From Bacteroidaceae bacterium (GTDB lineage Bacteria; Bacteroidota; Bacteroidia; Bacteroidales; Bacteroidaceae): a stretch of DNA of 64,000 nt. Positions 45,801-54,045 of the stretch are shown here, in pieces. Position 1 is the first letter of the stretch, and each line of letters opens with the position of its first letter. Under the pieces are notes generated by a model that was not told where the DNA came from, did not search any database, and saw nothing but the letters and a program-made list of their open reading frames with translations. The stretch lies in the NCBI GenBank assembly GCA_017483765.1, contig JAFUVE010000087.1:1-64000 (forward strand), written 5' to 3'. Position numbers and translations under genes: made by a program.

Positions 45801-45964
45801 GAGGCGACGTGAACGAGGACGGTAAAGTTGATATCAGCGATATCGTGGCGGTCATCAATCACATTGCGGGCGTCAGCTCCTGGGTCAGGGCAGATGTGAA
45901 TGTGGACAAGGCCGTGGATATCAGCGATATCGTCGCAATCATCAACATCATCGCTGGAAGCTGA
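42884..45964 (+). CDS. Secreted beta-rich protein with Ig-like domains and dockerin tail
   Basis: A 1026-residue exported protein. The signal peptide ends near AFAV. Residues about 30-380 form repeated short beta strands with GG-rich turns (MEGGSLVAQN, ISGGDIKLKGGG, VDGGTFTVEG), probably a right-handed beta helix of adhesin or pectin-lyase type. Ig-like domains follow, including a Big2-like one (about 910-985). The C-terminus is a type I dockerin (GDVNEDGKVDISDIVAVINH; DVNVDKAVDISDIVAIINII). ATG 42884 is chosen because the open frame upstream overlaps the promoter. Confidence 0.8.
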   Translation: MNKEIQKHISLLSFIVILWMTAGNAFAVDIVKVQDEVKVSTLPKNAYVIMTGNTTLVVDENHTLKRLVGGHSLTIKGDKDKTLKVTSEGTHVFMDYARSEGQCIMCDNLTIDANVIAKCTSRNENGWSTYRDIEVKKECVLLGGKLESVGVGQDGNLTAHTLRIKGGELVGKTGEWGHNSVSCPYFYMEGGSLVAQNAKDADVAAMSVMEAYISGGDIKLKGGGFYSARKLQVDGGTFTVEGILGIRVKNMIMNGGKVDVNSSRPIFCDDILITRGGIIHAVSSSNSRCNQAIYAKSLFIDGGTIYAKGKEYGVEFVEDLRVSAGTSTFEGPQQAIYTIKGLMDVIDNFIIAPKNGRVSDDNTVVDENGYPATYVLMSVPPLSGSVNKSSLPAYPGTQLSYSLSGMVSQIAEGRLFFFWQESADGETGWTDIEGAESKFYTVKTSDVGKYLRVRILASGTMGVVYSSPWKAEKWKCTASVVQPELRVYAGQVRVTNPQAGQEYLIYSSKKTVSQLTEQEWAKSVTLNSSIQTELNLGGTANTVNYVYTRVKATEGTLAGTDVASASIYLGTATAVQAISLNIRKVFENASRPYYLEVERDDIGAYYLLSGSVYRVDVTPTPANVTFQGVRGSSWLIGGTARVTQYGGFYADRACTTLISSDEYYNTVFFKPQDGTAINYKELRVEFTRGYNDVVSDACLVNIGTSKEYYKLENVRMENVLVVVGEKVEGVKAILRPDKASMTSFTASLKEGEGTAPVISFDKENQSFSVDASNASIGTYIYNVLVNGSVSATLTVKVTAPMVQEVYMLPEAVTLERGESVKPELVILPANAVPESTIWIWMGTANVDRADDGTITVRPDSPRGTYSAVAVVDHNLSASCLITVPGKDSELSFSEHVVHAQKDKTFTQPALLNPHSLPVTYSSEDETVATVDGKTGTVKILADGATRIKASFAGDDEYEPDEDSYVLIVGDGLRGDVNEDGKVDISDIVAVINHIAGVSSWVRADVNVDKAVDISDIVAIINIIAGS

Positions 45965-46368
45965 TACTAAGTCTCATCTGTATTGCGGGTGTTTTTCTTT
46001 TAACATGAATTTCCGAATTTGTCAGATGATCAGAGTCATACTTGTTTGAACTCTGACATGACAAAGAGGAAATCATGAAATAATATCCACGAATTACCAC
46101 GAATGATTCATGGATTATTTTTTAAGAAAGAAAATTGTTAGAAAATTAAAAGAAAATTTTAATCAGGAAAGTTTGTTTTGAAGTTAAATGATGAATCAAG
46201 AATTTGACGATTATTAGTGTTGATTATAAACAATTTGAGAATTAGAGAATTGTTTTAGTATTGATTATCAAGAATTTGAGAATTAGAGAATTATTTGGTT
46301 CAACCGACATCTCGAGTGATACGGTAGTCGTGTAGTGCATAGAGACTATGCCTAAATATCTGGGCGTG
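45965..46368. other. Intergenic region with hairpin and GAGAATTAGAGAATT repeats
   Basis: No supported gene. A hairpin (CAGAGT 46031-46036, ACTCTG 46050-46055) shares the apex sequence ACTTGTTTGA with the dispersed hairpin element at 3920 and 63887. Two copies of a unit containing GAGAATTAGAGAATT lie at 46220-46256 and 46262-46296. AT content is high. Confidence 0.6.
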
Positions 46369-47172
46369 TCACTCATACGTATCAAGATAGAGTCCGTCGA
46401 AGCTGTTGTAGTCAAATTTAGTTTTGTACATCGTGCTGTCGAGCGGTATGCGCAGGTTTTGTTTGCCTCCAGAGTTGACGCCTTCCGCATGGTCGCTCCA
46501 CACGTACCACTGGCTTCTGGGCTCTTTACTGATCAACTCTCCGTTCAGGTTCATCAGCCAGGCACGTTGGTCATTTGTGATTTCGTCGTAGATTTCTTTA
46601 AATCCGATGATATAACGGTATAAATCACCACGTACTTCCGTGTTTTCTGTAATCAAGTCGGAATATTCGTCAAATCCATGCTCGTTGTATTCAAGGTTAA
46701 GATACTTGTATCCGGCAGCGAACGGCACGACAATGTTTCCTCTTGCGTCGCAAAGCTCGACTGCATCGGTTTCTTTTTTTTCTGCTATCCAATAGACGAA
46801 GTGTTCCTCCGAATAGCTGTAGTCGTGCGTGGCTTCCACGCTGCAGTATTGCCTGTCTGTCGGGATGATTATGTTGCCCGTGTTGCTGTAGGTTCCCTGA
46901 CAACCATTCTTCTCCACGATGAAATAATGGAATATAAAATCGCGGCTCAGTTTCTCGATGTCGGTGTTGTAATACTCTACCTTGTCGAATTCAATCGGGA
47001 TGATTTCTTTTCCCGTTGAGTCAGCAGCTCCGTAAAGGCTGTCTCGCTGCAGGAGAGTCCATCGGAAGCCGTCGTCGCCGCGTTGGTTTGTGGTGGCCGG
47101 CTGTTTTTTACAGGCTGTGCATGCCAGCATTGCCATGGCTGCCGTAAATAATAGTTGTCTTGATGTTTTCAT
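46369..47172 (-). CDS. WG-repeat-like lipoprotein
   Basis: A 267-residue lipoprotein with lipobox LACTAC (Cys about 21). The body holds beta repeats of the WG (KWG) type, for example LYGAADSTGKEIIPIEFDKV and TYSNTGNIIIPTDRQY and LCDARGNIVVPF. WG-repeat proteins are extracytoplasmic with unknown function. A small basic protein gene lies just upstream on the same strand. Confidence 0.75.
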   Translation of the reverse strand: MKTSRQLLFTAAMAMLACTACKKQPATTNQRGDDGFRWTLLQRDSLYGAADSTGKEIIPIEFDKVEYYNTDIEKLSRDFIFHYFIVEKNGCQGTYSNTGNIIIPTDRQYCSVEATHDYSYSEEHFVYWIAEKKETDAVELCDARGNIVVPFAAGYKYLNLEYNEHGFDEYSDLITENTEVRGDLYRYIIGFKEIYDEITNDQRAWLMNLNGELISKEPRSQWYVWSDHAEGVNSGGKQNLRIPLDSTMYKTKFDYNSFDGLYLDTYE

Positions 47173-47185
47173 ACTTCAAATATTT

Positions 47186-47425
47186 TTACTTTCTTATTAA
47201 TTTGTAATTCTTCTGGGCTTCTTTCTTCGTAATATGCCATTTGCAATAATCCCAGTCCCATGCACACAGTTTCTTTGCTCTTGGAAGACAGTTCTCCCCG
47301 CTGTGAAGAGTTCTTTTTGCGACTCTGCGATTGTATCGATTGGCAAGTGTTCTCCCATGTTTCCAAGACCAACGTGTGTCGCAAGCATATTTGATAATTG
47401 TATGCTTTCTTATAGATCTACTCAC
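47186..47425 (-). CDS. Small basic protein with GTG start (MSRSIRK type)
   Basis: A 79-residue product beginning (GTG) SRSIRKHTIIKYACD and rich in Arg, Lys, Trp and Cys (CAWDWDYCKWHITKKEAQKN). The composition looks like a real, small, basic nucleic-acid-binding protein of the MSRSxRK type I recall from many genomes, often annotated hypothetical. Other frames over the same DNA are also open, so this call rests on composition alone. No ATG is available; GTG 47425 is the only plausible start. It ends 14 bases before the lipoprotein gene starts. Confidence 0.45.
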   Translation of the reverse strand: MSRSIRKHTIIKYACDTRWSWKHGRTLANRYNRRVAKRTLHSGENCLPRAKKLCAWDWDYCKWHITKKEAQKNYKLIRK

Positions 47426-47596
47426 GATATATTACTGAATTTTAGAATGTTGTCATTTTTCTCGATTTCAGCGACTATCCAGTAATTATAGAGAGGTAAA
47501 GGGACATGAATCTATCGTGAATTTGGTCAAGAATCTCTAGTTCTATAATTCCTGATGATAATATCCGTTGACCGTGAATTGGGGAATTGTTATTTG

Positions 47597-47766
47597 GGTA
47601 TTTCAGGAATATGTGTGGAAGAAGATCCTATATCATTGTTTGACCGTGCTTCGCCGGTCAGATGTGCGGGCGAGACGCCCACTATCCCAGCCGATGTCCT
47701 GTCGGAATGAAAAAGGGGACAGCAGATGACAATAAAATTAATCACCACACGAAATCCTGAATAACC
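47597..47766. mobile_element. MITE-like element, copy 1 (170 bp)
   Basis: The ends GGTATTTCAGGAATATGTGTGG... and ...CCACACGAAATCCTGAATAACC are imperfect terminal inverted repeats of about 22 bases (TTCAGGA and GTGTGG conserved). The interior contains the REP-like core (CCGTGCTTCGCCGG and GTGCGGGCGAGACGCCCAC). Copy 2 at 48882-49051 lies in the same orientation with only about four differences. No transposase is encoded; a partner would have to act in trans. Confidence 0.75.
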
Positions 47767-47855
47767 ATTTTTTTTATAGAGGAAAAAAGTGGACAAGAAT
47801 TATGGATTTTGAAAAGTCTTGTCCAGTAAAATGGTGGAATTTAAGTGGTAGTGGG

Positions 47856-48302
47856 TTATAGGTGTTTAGCTACGAACTCAGTTGGAGACAGAATTTCTAT
47901 GGTTGATGTGTCAGCACCTCTGTAGTCGCGAAGATTGATGGTGACGAGTGTGTCGCACTTAGCCTGTATGGCGCATTGATATTGGAAACTGTCCTCAATG
48001 TCATCAAACGCTGTGTCGTTGATGCCTGTGACAAGATGTTTATGGCTGATGCCAAGAGCTGTAACAATTGAGAGAATGGTGTTGAGTGTGTCTCGCAGGC
48101 GCTTGGTCTGTTCAGGACGGTGGATTCCTTGTCTTTTTAGCTCCATGCGGATGATATATGACAATGTGTAGACGCATCCCACAGATACGAATGCGCGTAA
48201 GTTTCCGTCTTCAATGGCACTGAGTATTTGACTAACAGCTTGGTACTCTCGCCGTTGCTCTATGTATTCAATAAAGATGTTGGTGTCCAGAAAGACCTTC
48301 AT
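47856..48302 (-). CDS. PIN-domain toxin (VapC-like)
   Basis: A 148-residue PIN nuclease. The first acidic residue is in MKVFLDTNIFIEYIE (Asp6), with a Glu at about 45 and Asp residues in the C-terminal half (NDTAFDDIEDSFQYQCAIQA, then DTLVTINLRDY). This order fits the metal-binding site of type II toxins that cut tRNA or rRNA. It starts 13 bases after the antitoxin-like gene. The pair is bracketed by two MITE-like elements. Confidence 0.85.
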   Translation of the reverse strand: MKVFLDTNIFIEYIEQRREYQAVSQILSAIEDGNLRAFVSVGCVYTLSYIIRMELKRQGIHRPEQTKRLRDTLNTILSIVTALGISHKHLVTGINDTAFDDIEDSFQYQCAIQAKCDTLVTINLRDYRGADTSTIEILSPTEFVAKHL

Positions 48303-48314
48303 GTGCGTGTCGGA

Positions 48315-48545
48315 TTAGATATCGTACTTCTCAGAGATGTATTGCTCTATAAGTTCCGTCTGAGTTGCGTCGCTCTTGAACATGCCACAGAGAGCTTCGT
48401 GGCGATACTTTGGTTTCGCTTTTTTTTCTTTTTGCTGTTTTTCCTGCAGCTTCATGTCCTTTTCCAATTGCTGTAGCCTGTTCCACCTGCTGGTGCTCAT
48501 GCGTACAGTGACGGTATGTGGTGTTCGTTCAATAATTGCGGCCAT
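48315..48545 (-). CDS. Probable antitoxin of the PIN toxin
   Basis: A 76-residue protein from ATG 48545, or 78 residues from ATG 48551. The N-terminal strand-helix (IIERTPHTVTVRMSTSRWNR) looks like a ribbon-helix-helix DNA-binding part, followed by a Lys/Glu/Gln helix and a C-terminal toxin-binding tail (TQTELIEQYISEKYDI). The small size and position before a PIN gene make it the expected antitoxin, autoregulating the promoter just upstream. Confidence 0.72.
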   Translation of the reverse strand: MAAIIERTPHTVTVRMSTSRWNRLQQLEKDMKLQEKQQKEKKAKPKYRHEALCGMFKSDATQTELIEQYISEKYDI

Positions 48546-48570
48546 AATCATTAAAGTTTCGTTACGGGTG

Positions 48571-48578
48571 CAAAGATA
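48571..48578 (-). promoter_or_regulatory. Promoter -7 box of the toxin-antitoxin pair
   Basis: TATCTTTG followed by C on the minus strand, 26 bases before the antitoxin start. The very short leader suits autoregulation by an antitoxin. Confidence 0.6.
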
Positions 48579-48664
48579 GTTTTTTTTGCGAAATATTCCA
48601 AACTTTGGTTTGAAAAATTTCCGTTATGCAACCATGAAATATTTTGTCAAATGCGAATTGTCAT

Positions 48665-48830
48665 GAATTTTTTTTAGTTTAAAGTTGAATGTTTAAAGTT
48701 GAAAGAGCCATGCGGACACTTTTTTTTAGTTTAAAGTTTAATGTTTAAAGTTGAAAGAGCCATGCGGACGGGGTGATTAAATGAAGAATGAAGAATGAAG
48801 AATGAAGAATTGGCCATGCGGACGTTTATT
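48665..48830. repeat. TTTAAAG/GAAGAAT repeats with recurring CCATGCGGAC
   Basis: An approximately 50-base unit (poly-T, AGTTTAAAGTTGAATG, TTTAAAGTTGAAAGAG, CCATGCGGAC) occurs twice in tandem at 48668-48768. It is followed by four GAAGAAT heptamers (48783-48810) and a third CCATGCGGAC. A fourth CCATGCGGAC lies near 50600. The rest of the gap 48552-49292 has no supported gene apart from MITE copy 2. Confidence 0.85.
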
Positions 48831-48881
48831 TTCGGACGTGAATCTAACATGAATCTGAACGTTAATCTTCTTAGAAAATTT

Positions 48882-49051
48882 GGTACTTCAGGAATATGTG
48901 TGGAAGAAGATCCTATATCATAGTTTGACCGTGCTTCGCCGGTCAGATGTGCGGGCGAGACGCCCACTATCCCAGCCGATGTCCTGTCGGAATGAAAAAA
49001 GGAACAGCAGATGACAATAAAATTAATCACCACACGAAATCCTGAATAACC
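48882..49051. mobile_element. MITE-like element, copy 2 (170 bp)
   Basis: Near-identical to copy 1, offset by exactly 1285 bases and with no insertions or deletions. Its ends are GGTACTTCAGGA... and ...TCCTGAATAACC. It lies upstream of the toxin-antitoxin promoter, so the two copies flank that pair as direct repeats. Confidence 0.75.
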
Positions 49052-49292
49052 TTATTTTGTTTATCAAGAATTGGAGAATTTTGACCAACTCACTTATTAT
49101 AATCCAAAAGTCAACTATGAACGTAGGCATGTTGAAATCCTTCCATTATATGCGCTAATCGATTAAAATCAGGTGTTTTTTGTATTTGGAAATGTAATAA
49201 TCGTCATTTTTTTATATTTGGAAATATAAAAATGTGTTGATTTTTTGCAGTTGTGAATATAAATTGCTAACTTCGCATAAAAATCATATGTT

Positions 49293-50498
49293 ATGGAGTC
49301 GATAGAACTACAGCCCCTTTTCAATAACTATCATCGTAAGATTGCTAAAGTAAACTTGAGATTCAAACGCTATCTGTACGGGCAAATCAATTGGAATGCC
49401 AGAATTATCAGCATCAGGGGTGCCCGTGGAGTGGGGAAGACCACTATGCTTTTACAGTATATACTCGAAAATTATGAGAATCTCGACCAGACACTTTATG
49501 CATCATTGGATGACTTATGGTTTACCACTCATTCCTTGATAGACTTGGTTGACTGGGCCGACCAGCATGGTTTGCGACGTTTATTTCTTGACGAAGTGCA
49601 CAGATATGAAAGATGGTCAGAAACACTGAAGAATATTTACGACAGCTATCCCGACATGAGTATCGTTTATACAAGCAGTTCTATGCTCATCATGGACAAT
49701 GCCCGTGTGGACCTCTCCCGCCGCCAGACTTCTTATACATTATATGGCATGTCTTTCCGTGAGTTTCTGGCATATGAGGATGTCATCCATTTTCCAGTCA
49801 TACCTCTTGACGACTTATTGAAGAACCATGTCCGTCATTCGATGCAAATAGTGCAGACAGTCAAGGTGACTCCCTTTTTTGAGGCTTATCTAGAGCATGG
49901 ATACTACCCTTTCTACCGCGAGGCAGGAGAAGATTTTTCTGCACGCCTGAGAGAAATCGTGTCTCTTGTCATCGACAACGACTTGCCAGCTGTCGAGAGA
50001 ATGACTTTTGATACTATCCAAAAAGTGAAGAAGTTGTTGATGATTATCAGTGAACGAGTTCCTTTCGAGCCCAAGATGTCAGAGTTGTGGAGCCAATTGT
50101 CAACCAATAATGAATTGGGACTACGCATGCTTTATGCTTTGGACAAAGCGCAGATTATCACTTTACTCAGCTCAAAGGCAAAGAGCTACAGGTTTTTGTA
50201 CAAGCCCGACAAGATATTCCTTGGTAATCCCAACTTGATGCATGCACTGTGTCCTACAGTGAATAAGGGTAATGAACGTGAGACGCTGTTCTGTTGCCAG
50301 TTGATGGTGAATAATGATGTTAAGCATCCACTTAAAGGCGACTTTCTTGTTAATGACAAGTATCTATTTGAAGTTGGCGGCAGGAAAAAGTCTTTTGATC
50401 AGATTGCAGATGTCCCAGACAGCTTCCTTGCCGTGGATGATACAGAGGTGGGATATGGTAATCGTATACCTCTATGGCTGTTTGGTTTTACTTATTAA
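49293..50498 (+). CDS. AAA_14/DUF4143-type ATPase
   Basis: A 401-residue P-loop ATPase. Walker A is ISIRGARGVGKTTMLLQY (about residues 37-54), Walker B RRLFLDEVHRY (about 92-102), and the sensor-like TSSSMLIMD follows. The C-terminal half (about 215-401) is DUF4143-like with a nuclease-fold look (ELWSQLSTN ... FLVNDKYLFEVGGRKKS). This common Bacteroidales family has an unknown role. It is convergent with the RyR operon (203-base gap) and transcribed alone. TAACTTCG at about 49268 may be its -7 box. Confidence 0.82.
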   Translation: MESIELQPLFNNYHRKIAKVNLRFKRYLYGQINWNARIISIRGARGVGKTTMLLQYILENYENLDQTLYASLDDLWFTTHSLIDLVDWADQHGLRRLFLDEVHRYERWSETLKNIYDSYPDMSIVYTSSSMLIMDNARVDLSRRQTSYTLYGMSFREFLAYEDVIHFPVIPLDDLLKNHVRHSMQIVQTVKVTPFFEAYLEHGYYPFYREAGEDFSARLREIVSLVIDNDLPAVERMTFDTIQKVKKLLMIISERVPFEPKMSELWSQLSTNNELGLRMLYALDKAQIITLLSSKAKSYRFLYKPDKIFLGNPNLMHALCPTVNKGNERETLFCCQLMVNNDVKHPLKGDFLVNDKYLFEVGGRKKSFDQIADVPDSFLAVDDTEVGYGNRIPLWLFGFTY

Positions 50499-50701
50499 GT
50501 AATTGCTAAAAAGCAAGTTGCCTCGTTTTTGCCATTGTTCATGAATTGGATAACGATTGTAATAGAAAAAACATTCTGCTTCGCTCCATTCAATAAAAAC
50601 CATGCGGACAGTGTGGCGAATAAAGAGAATCGTGAGACGATTTTTGGAACACACACGAATTTATTAAAAGCCATAATTTGTATTTTAGTACTCAACTTGA
50701 A

Positions 50702-51622
50702 CTAACGGTCTGCGTTCCTGGTGATTTTGAATCCTTGGCTAATGATAAACTGTAATGTCTTTATACTGGTGATGCGGTCGAATTGTTTTTCCTCTTCTGG
50801 AAGTTCCTCGTATGGAACAAGGCATGGATGCTGCTTCAGGGTGTCGTTGCGCTCCTTTCCGTATGTCCAGCCTTGACGAATCCTTTCCTGTGCCCATTCC
50901 TCGTGTACATTCTCAGCCATTTTTTCAACTAATTCAGTCAATTCATCAGGCAAAGTGAAATCATCAGTGCTAGTACATTGGGGAACATATTCTATTGTGT
51001 CTGTAGCTTGAATTCCGTTTGCTTCTGATGCCGCCAGCACGTCGGCCAAAGACATCAGGAAACTAGCAATTCTTTTTTCAACAAAAACGCTGCATTCCCA
51101 CCAAGTGCGCTCCATCAATGCATGGTAGAATTCTATTACATCACGCTTGTTGTTTCGGAGTATTTTTTCTTTTAAAGAAATAAGTTTTGCCTTCTCATAC
51201 TTTTCTGCCAATTCACTTTCTGTGATTTTTTCTATATCTACAGTTTGCAGTAACTGATTAGCATAGTTTCTTAATTCATTGACAACATCAGCAAGTATGT
51301 TTGTGTATTCCTCAGGTGATATTTGTTGTTTCTGCTTTGACAAATGTTCTTTTATTTCATCTGTCACTTGTTCCTTCAGCCCACTTTCTTCTAACAACTC
51401 GTCAGCGCTTCTTTGGAAATCACCACGGATTCTGTCTTTCAGTTCTAAGTTCAGCTTAGGGTCGATTATTTCCGTGTCGCGGCTGATGTCCTCGAAGTAG
51501 TCAATGTCGATGTCTTTCAGTTTTCTTCTCATCAGTTGACAAGGAGAGTCAATGTCCTCCATGACTTTTGCTATAATCATGTCGGACAGCTTTTTAGATA
51601 TTTCCTTCATTCGCGTTCCCAT
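50702..51622 (-). CDS. RyR-domain protein
   Basis: A 306-residue soluble protein. The first 230 residues are helical and Lys/Glu-rich with no recognised domain. The C-terminus (about 232-300) is a ryanodine-receptor (RyR) repeat: VHEEWAQERIRQGWTYGKER, then HPCLVPYEELPEEEKQFDR and a final helix TLQFIISQGFKI. Bacterial RyR domains have been proposed to bind nucleotide-derived ligands in conflict systems. The start overlaps the previous gene's end by 29 bases (or 17 with the second Met), so the two are translationally coupled. It ends the operon. Confidence 0.82.
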   Translation of the reverse strand: MGTRMKEISKKLSDMIIAKVMEDIDSPCQLMRRKLKDIDIDYFEDISRDTEIIDPKLNLELKDRIRGDFQRSADELLEESGLKEQVTDEIKEHLSKQKQQISPEEYTNILADVVNELRNYANQLLQTVDIEKITESELAEKYEKAKLISLKEKILRNNKRDVIEFYHALMERTWWECSVFVEKRIASFLMSLADVLAASEANGIQATDTIEYVPQCTSTDDFTLPDELTELVEKMAENVHEEWAQERIRQGWTYGKERNDTLKQHPCLVPYEELPEEEKQFDRITSIKTLQFIISQGFKITRNADR

Positions 51623-53972
51623 CTTTTTCTTCTATTATTTGTTTGTAAATTTCAGGCAGATATTCCACAAGCTTCAGGTCGTAGGTGAAAGCGTCGCAGT
51701 CGATGATTTTCAGCACGTCATATGTGCAGATGTCCAAATGTGACATTTCGCTTTTCTTTTCTTCTTTCGTAGCGTCGAATTTTTCCCATTCGGCAAGCCA
51801 GTCTGTGATCAATCGTTTGTCTGCATCAGTGGCTTGGTCTTCCTTAAGTCTGCCGATGGCTTCCTCTAATCCGGGAACACAGTTTCTTTCCCGTCCCATG
51901 AGGCTCTTTATTTCGCTTTGTTCAGAAGGTCTGAGAGGAGCAAATCCCATAAGCAACTGTTCCATGTTCCACCTTGAGTGTTCCACTTTAGCAAGCAGTT
52001 CTTTTGTGGCATCATCGAATGGTGTTCCGTTATATATTACGCTGCGTAGCTTTGTCCAAAGATGCATGAAGCTGTATTTGTCTGACCATTTTTTTGCCGT
52101 AAAACTCTTTCCTGTCTTTCTCTGAGGCATAGGCTTCTTTATATTCATTTTTTTTCTCAGTCCGCTCCTCATATCTTCAGCTATATCTATGTATTTTTTC
52201 GCTAATTCTCCACTGTATGTTCCGAGTTCATGAAGCAAGTTCACACAACACAGTTTGTTCAGCATCCCAAAAGGCTTGAGTTTGTCAAGCAGATGGAATC
52301 CCTTGGTGTCTATCGGTTCCTTGTTCAGGCTTTGGAACATGGCTTCACCGAATGGCTGAAACACCAGAATCTGCTGCACTGTTTTCTTTTCTTTCTCATA
52401 CACTTCATCGGGCAGGTAGAGAGCAGCGGCCAGCGAGGCATTGTCCTTCGGAAAACAAATGGCTATTGTCAGTCGTGATTGTTGTTTTTGAGCCTCATCC
52501 CTGATGAACTGCTGGATTGCCGGCGTCTCCAGGTTTCCCTCGATGAACTGCCATTCTATATCCGCTACATCATCGCCTATGGAATATCCTTCTGTTTGTT
52601 TATATGGGGACTGGCTGTATGCGTCGGAGATTGGATGATGCCATCCCTCGTCGACGAACAATTCATTCTCCTCGTAGCATGCATTCATTTCCTTTGCTTT
52701 CAAGAAACGCCAGGAAGCCACGGCAAACAACTCCTTGTAGTGACCTTGGAAGAAATTCATTTCTTGCTTTGCGTGTGAATCAATGAACGTGATGCGTGAT
52801 TTTTTTCCTTTGGAGATGAAATTGGGGTAGTGTGCCAGATGTGCTGCCTGGACTGCCAGTGCAATGCCCATACGGCTCATCCCCACCACAATCAGATGCA
52901 CGGTGTCCTCTTCGTTCATGGTTATTGGCTTGGTACCCTCAAGTGGCAAATAATGAATGTCCTGTTGGTCAGCCTGATTCCTACTTTGCCAGTTCTGCTT
53001 TTCAGTCAGATTCAGACACTCACAAACGAATACTCTTTGTGCCCACGTCTCGTAATAGTTGAATGGGGAGAAGTCCAGAGGAACAAAATTGTTGTCTTTA
53101 TAACGTTTGCCAATTTTCTCGCTTATATCCGTAAACTGGAAAACAGAATACGTGCTCTGATAGTCGAAGAGTACATGACACGGAATCGAATTGCTCGTTC
53201 CTTCCAACAAATCCGCCATCATCCGAACACATTCCATGTTCTTCACATCGTGGTGACTACCTTTCTGCTCGAAGTCCATTTCTTCTCCAATGACATAAAT
53301 CTCCTTGCACTGACCTTTGTCTATTTGAAGGCGTTTCAAGTCTGTTTGCGATGTGTGATCGCCGTAATAAATGACCACTTTTTCTTCCTCCTTTTCCAAT
53401 AGTGACACAAATTTCTTTCTCAGAGTCGGCACATCGCAAGTTGTCATAACCAAAACATGATTATATTTGTGTACTGCTTTGTTTTCTACTTTATCCTTGA
53501 GCAGGTCTCCAACCAATTTCGGAACCATGTCACTACCTCCCAATACAACACAATAGTTGCCAAGTGCTATAGACTTATAATGCAAATCACCTCTTTCCCA
53601 TCTGCTTTTACGGTTTTGGATCCATGTGACAAATAAGGATACAAGAAGACCGTTGAGGAGGAAAGCACCAAGATAGGCAATCACAATTTTAGGAAATCTT
53701 TTTCCGAAAGAACCAAATCCTTCAAAATTTGAGTTAAGGTAAGTCTCATATGAGTCCGCAACGTCAGAAGATTCAAAAATAAATGGCTTTAAATAACTAT
53801 CATTACATTTCAAACATAATGTCAGTATAAATGGCAGAAAAAGAATACCCAATATAGTACTAAACACAAGCCGTTTAGGCGTTTTGTATAGTAATCGGTC
53901 AAACCTTATAGGGAGACTTCGTAGCCAGAGGAGAATAGTCGTTGAAAAGTTTGAGTTTCTATTTTTTTTCAT
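51594..53972 (-). CDS. Membrane TrkA_N-RyR protein
   Basis: A 792-residue protein. Two membrane helices (about 34-53 and 95-117) precede a tandem of Rossmann-like regions: the first around NYCVVLGGSDMVPKLVGDLL (139-158), the second around VHLIVVGMSRMGIALAVQAA (358-377). These resemble the TrkA_N NAD-binding fold. The C-terminal region (about 655-765) is a degenerate RyR repeat starting VEHSRWNMEQLLMGFAPL. It is membrane-anchored with its sensor facing the cytoplasm. Its neighbours suggest it senses NAD or an NAD product. It starts 74 bases after the STAND gene. Confidence 0.82.
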   Translation of the reverse strand: MKKNRNSNFSTTILLWLRSLPIRFDRLLYKTPKRLVFSTILGILFLPFILTLCLKCNDSYLKPFIFESSDVADSYETYLNSNFEGFGSFGKRFPKIVIAYLGAFLLNGLLVSLFVTWIQNRKSRWERGDLHYKSIALGNYCVVLGGSDMVPKLVGDLLKDKVENKAVHKYNHVLVMTTCDVPTLRKKFVSLLEKEEEKVVIYYGDHTSQTDLKRLQIDKGQCKEIYVIGEEMDFEQKGSHHDVKNMECVRMMADLLEGTSNSIPCHVLFDYQSTYSVFQFTDISEKIGKRYKDNNFVPLDFSPFNYYETWAQRVFVCECLNLTEKQNWQSRNQADQQDIHYLPLEGTKPITMNEEDTVHLIVVGMSRMGIALAVQAAHLAHYPNFISKGKKSRITFIDSHAKQEMNFFQGHYKELFAVASWRFLKAKEMNACYEENELFVDEGWHHPISDAYSQSPYKQTEGYSIGDDVADIEWQFIEGNLETPAIQQFIRDEAQKQQSRLTIAICFPKDNASLAAALYLPDEVYEKEKKTVQQILVFQPFGEAMFQSLNKEPIDTKGFHLLDKLKPFGMLNKLCCVNLLHELGTYSGELAKKYIDIAEDMRSGLRKKMNIKKPMPQRKTGKSFTAKKWSDKYSFMHLWTKLRSVIYNGTPFDDATKELLAKVEHSRWNMEQLLMGFAPLRPSEQSEIKSLMGRERNCVPGLEEAIGRLKEDQATDADKRLITDWLAEWEKFDATKEEKKSEMSHLDICTYDVLKIIDCDAFTYDLKLVEYLPEIYKQIIEEKDGNANEGNI

Positions 53973-54045
53973 ATTGTTGACATTATGTGTTTGTCTTTTG
54001 AGATGATATGGATTCTTGTGATTGAGAATAGCTGATACAATCTTG

